Made by a program: the position numbers and the translations under genes
Notes under the pieces: model-generated
The model's database searches: none
The model's input: the letters and a program-made list of their open reading frames with translations, nothing else
Told to the model about the DNA's origin: nothing
Shown here: positions 62,733-64,000 of the stretch, in pieces
Layout: each line of letters starts with the position of its first letter
How positions within the stretch are numbered: the stretch's first letter is position 1
Assembly: GCA_031213475.1 (NCBI GenBank)
Contig: JARUPZ010000015.1
Coordinates: 8,832,528 to 8,896,527 of the forward strand
From: Nereocystis luetkeana
Taxonomy: Eukaryota; Sar; Phaeophyceae; Laminariales; Laminariaceae
Length of the DNA: 64,000 nt
Reading direction: 5' to 3'

Positions 62733-63687
62733 CTGCTGCTGGTTCCGCTGAGGTGGTAATCACGGGGGGCGCATTCCCTGATATATCACGTCACCCCCCC
62801 CCCCTGTGGGCTAGCATATTTCGTACAATTTTGACCGTAAATTTGTTGGACCGTTTCGGGATTAATATTTATACACGAGCGTTCCTTTTAGGTACGACGG
62901 ATAAGGTGGTAAAAATCTGATATCTACGCACTATTGGTACTATTTACCTACTATCCGAATCGATTTGTTGTTCTCTCTGTACCTCCGGAGGGAATCTCAA
63001 TACTGTGTAAATGCCATTAATAGTATAGAATTCACATATACATCAATATGTGCTGCTAATACGTGAAACGAAACAGCAGCAACTCGTAGTAAGGCAGTGC
63101 AAAAAATAGTACAAAGGGTAAACCAGCAAAGGAAATGCAAATGTATGCGTGCTAATACTAGAGTCTGCAGTACTACGAAGTATTGCACTGTTGTAATATT
63201 GTATCATACATAGCTATTCCTCACGAAGCCGACCGCTTGTCATGTCGCGCTTCGACTGACTTCTCGAATACCCGAGAGTACCCGAGAGTACTCGGGAGTA
63301 CCCAAAAATATTGTGGGTACTCGGTACGTCGGGTAAGGTTGTACCTATTCAAGTAGCGCGAAGGACACTACTCTGTTCGTTCGACAGCGGAACGACAAGT
63401 GCAAGCGGTTTCGATTTTGTATCCGATACCTATAAAAGAGTCGACTGAACTTGCAAATTACGATGGCGCACGAACCTCCCGCTCGTACGTACGGAATCAG
63501 GGATCTGAGCACGGGATGGGCGACTCCACCCCCCCCACCCCCCGTGGATGACTGCAGTGCAACTTGTCAAACGCGATAATATCGGACATCGAAATATCGA
63601 TATGTCAAGCTTTGTTGGTAGATTTGGTTCATAGTATCTTGTGTGTGTATTGTACGGCAGCTGTGGGTATCATAACGCGGAAGAACA

Positions 63688-63705
63688 TCAACAACAATGA
63701 CAACG

Positions 63706-63742
<37 letters not shown>
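63688..63742. repeat. (CAA)n microsatellite
   Basis: AACAACAACAACAACAACAA with a GACAACGACAAC edge; spurious poly-Asn and poly-Val/Cys frames. Confidence 0.85.
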
Positions 63743-64000
63743 GAGAGAGGTTGCCTAGGGTTATCAGTCCACCTGTCGGGTAGCCGGGTACCCAGGTCAA
63801 GGCCCAATTTTAGTTGCGCTCGTGACTTGAAGTGACCGCAGTAGCAGCAGTAGAGTATATCACGAGTTTTATCTCGAAACTGCAAGGGCGGAGTAACATT
63901 TCCATATTCGATTCGATGCTGACAGTAACGTGTCAAAAGTCGAAACAGCGGATCCGCCTGGACGTGAAATGAAGACCAGGCGAATGATACCGGTAGCATT

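Larger units (their letters stand above)
61760..63999. other. No further gene recognised at the right end
   Basis: A (-) frame at 62,250-62,591 and several (+) frames were checked and have no supporting splice sites or domain. Two microsatellites, and a short series of CCGAGAGTACC repeats at 63,270-63,330, are present. The missing parts of the RNA polymerase gene were looked for and not seen. Confidence 0.4.

Noticed and set aside
1-63999. CRISPR array, bacterial operon or riboswitch
   Set aside because: No uniform direct repeats with spacers, no dense co-directional genes with ribosome binding sites; the sequence is plainly eukaryotic.
1-63999. Retroviral, LTR or Polinton-type element
   Set aside because: No reverse transcriptase, integrase, capsid or long terminal repeat could be recognised; the repeats seen are MITEs, SINEs and satellites.

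Overview
The window is repeat-dense nuclear DNA from an intron-rich eukaryote, most likely a protist or microalga. The evidence is split genes with GT-AG introns (donors mostly GTGAGN), tRNA-derived SINEs with poly(A) tails, many short inverted-repeat elements, long microsatellites, and a short interstitial run of TTAGGG. Nothing fixes the lineage; a stramenopile-like alga is a guess. Almost all long open frames are shadows of low-complexity DNA, so genes were called from exon-like segments whose splice phases join.

Genes. (1) A (+) ankyrin-repeat gene runs from about 7.1 to at least 42.2 kb, modelled with 12 exons. Introns reach 13.2 kb, and exons 3-8 join in phase into about seven ankyrin repeats. 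The N-terminal part (exons 1-2) is low-complexity and the C-terminal part (exons 9-12) is basic and Gly/Ser-rich. (2) Inside its 13.2-kb intron, on the (-) strand, lies a compact two-exon gene (24,270 to 22,318) for an unrecognised protein of about 196 residues. (3) From about 50.96 to 59.05 kb a (+) series of exons includes a clear piece of a phage-type (mitochondrial/organellar) RNA polymerase around the motif A aspartate. The conserved segment before that block and the downstream motifs B and C are not visible, so this is a partial gene, a degenerate copy, or one with very long introns. (4) At 59.65-61.75 kb a phase-consistent three-exon (+) model encodes an unrecognised protein with two hydrophobic segments. 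(5) Weaker candidates lie at 18.2 kb (+), 44.0-44.5 kb (-), 49.4-50.0 kb (+) and 50.3-50.8 kb (+).

Mobile and repeated DNA makes up most of the rest. Family A is a TA-flanked inverted-repeat MITE of about 105 bp (about 18 copies). Family B is a nearly palindromic TTAA-flanked MITE of piggyBac type (about 12 copies), twice found at the TTAA inside family A. Two SINE families have different tRNA-like heads but a common core. Family D, about 400 bp with a C-rich 3' tail, sits in sense orientation at the 3' ends of three ankyrin-gene introns, where its tail could act as the polypyrimidine tract. Other repeats include a GGGTC satellite inside a dispersed element, several degenerate satellites, and an 800-bp element in two opposite copies. 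Short TA-bounded palindromes, above all TACC(A/T)GGTA, are scattered throughout and appear as clean 7-bp insertions in some MITE copies; they look like excision footprints of a TA-targeting transposon.
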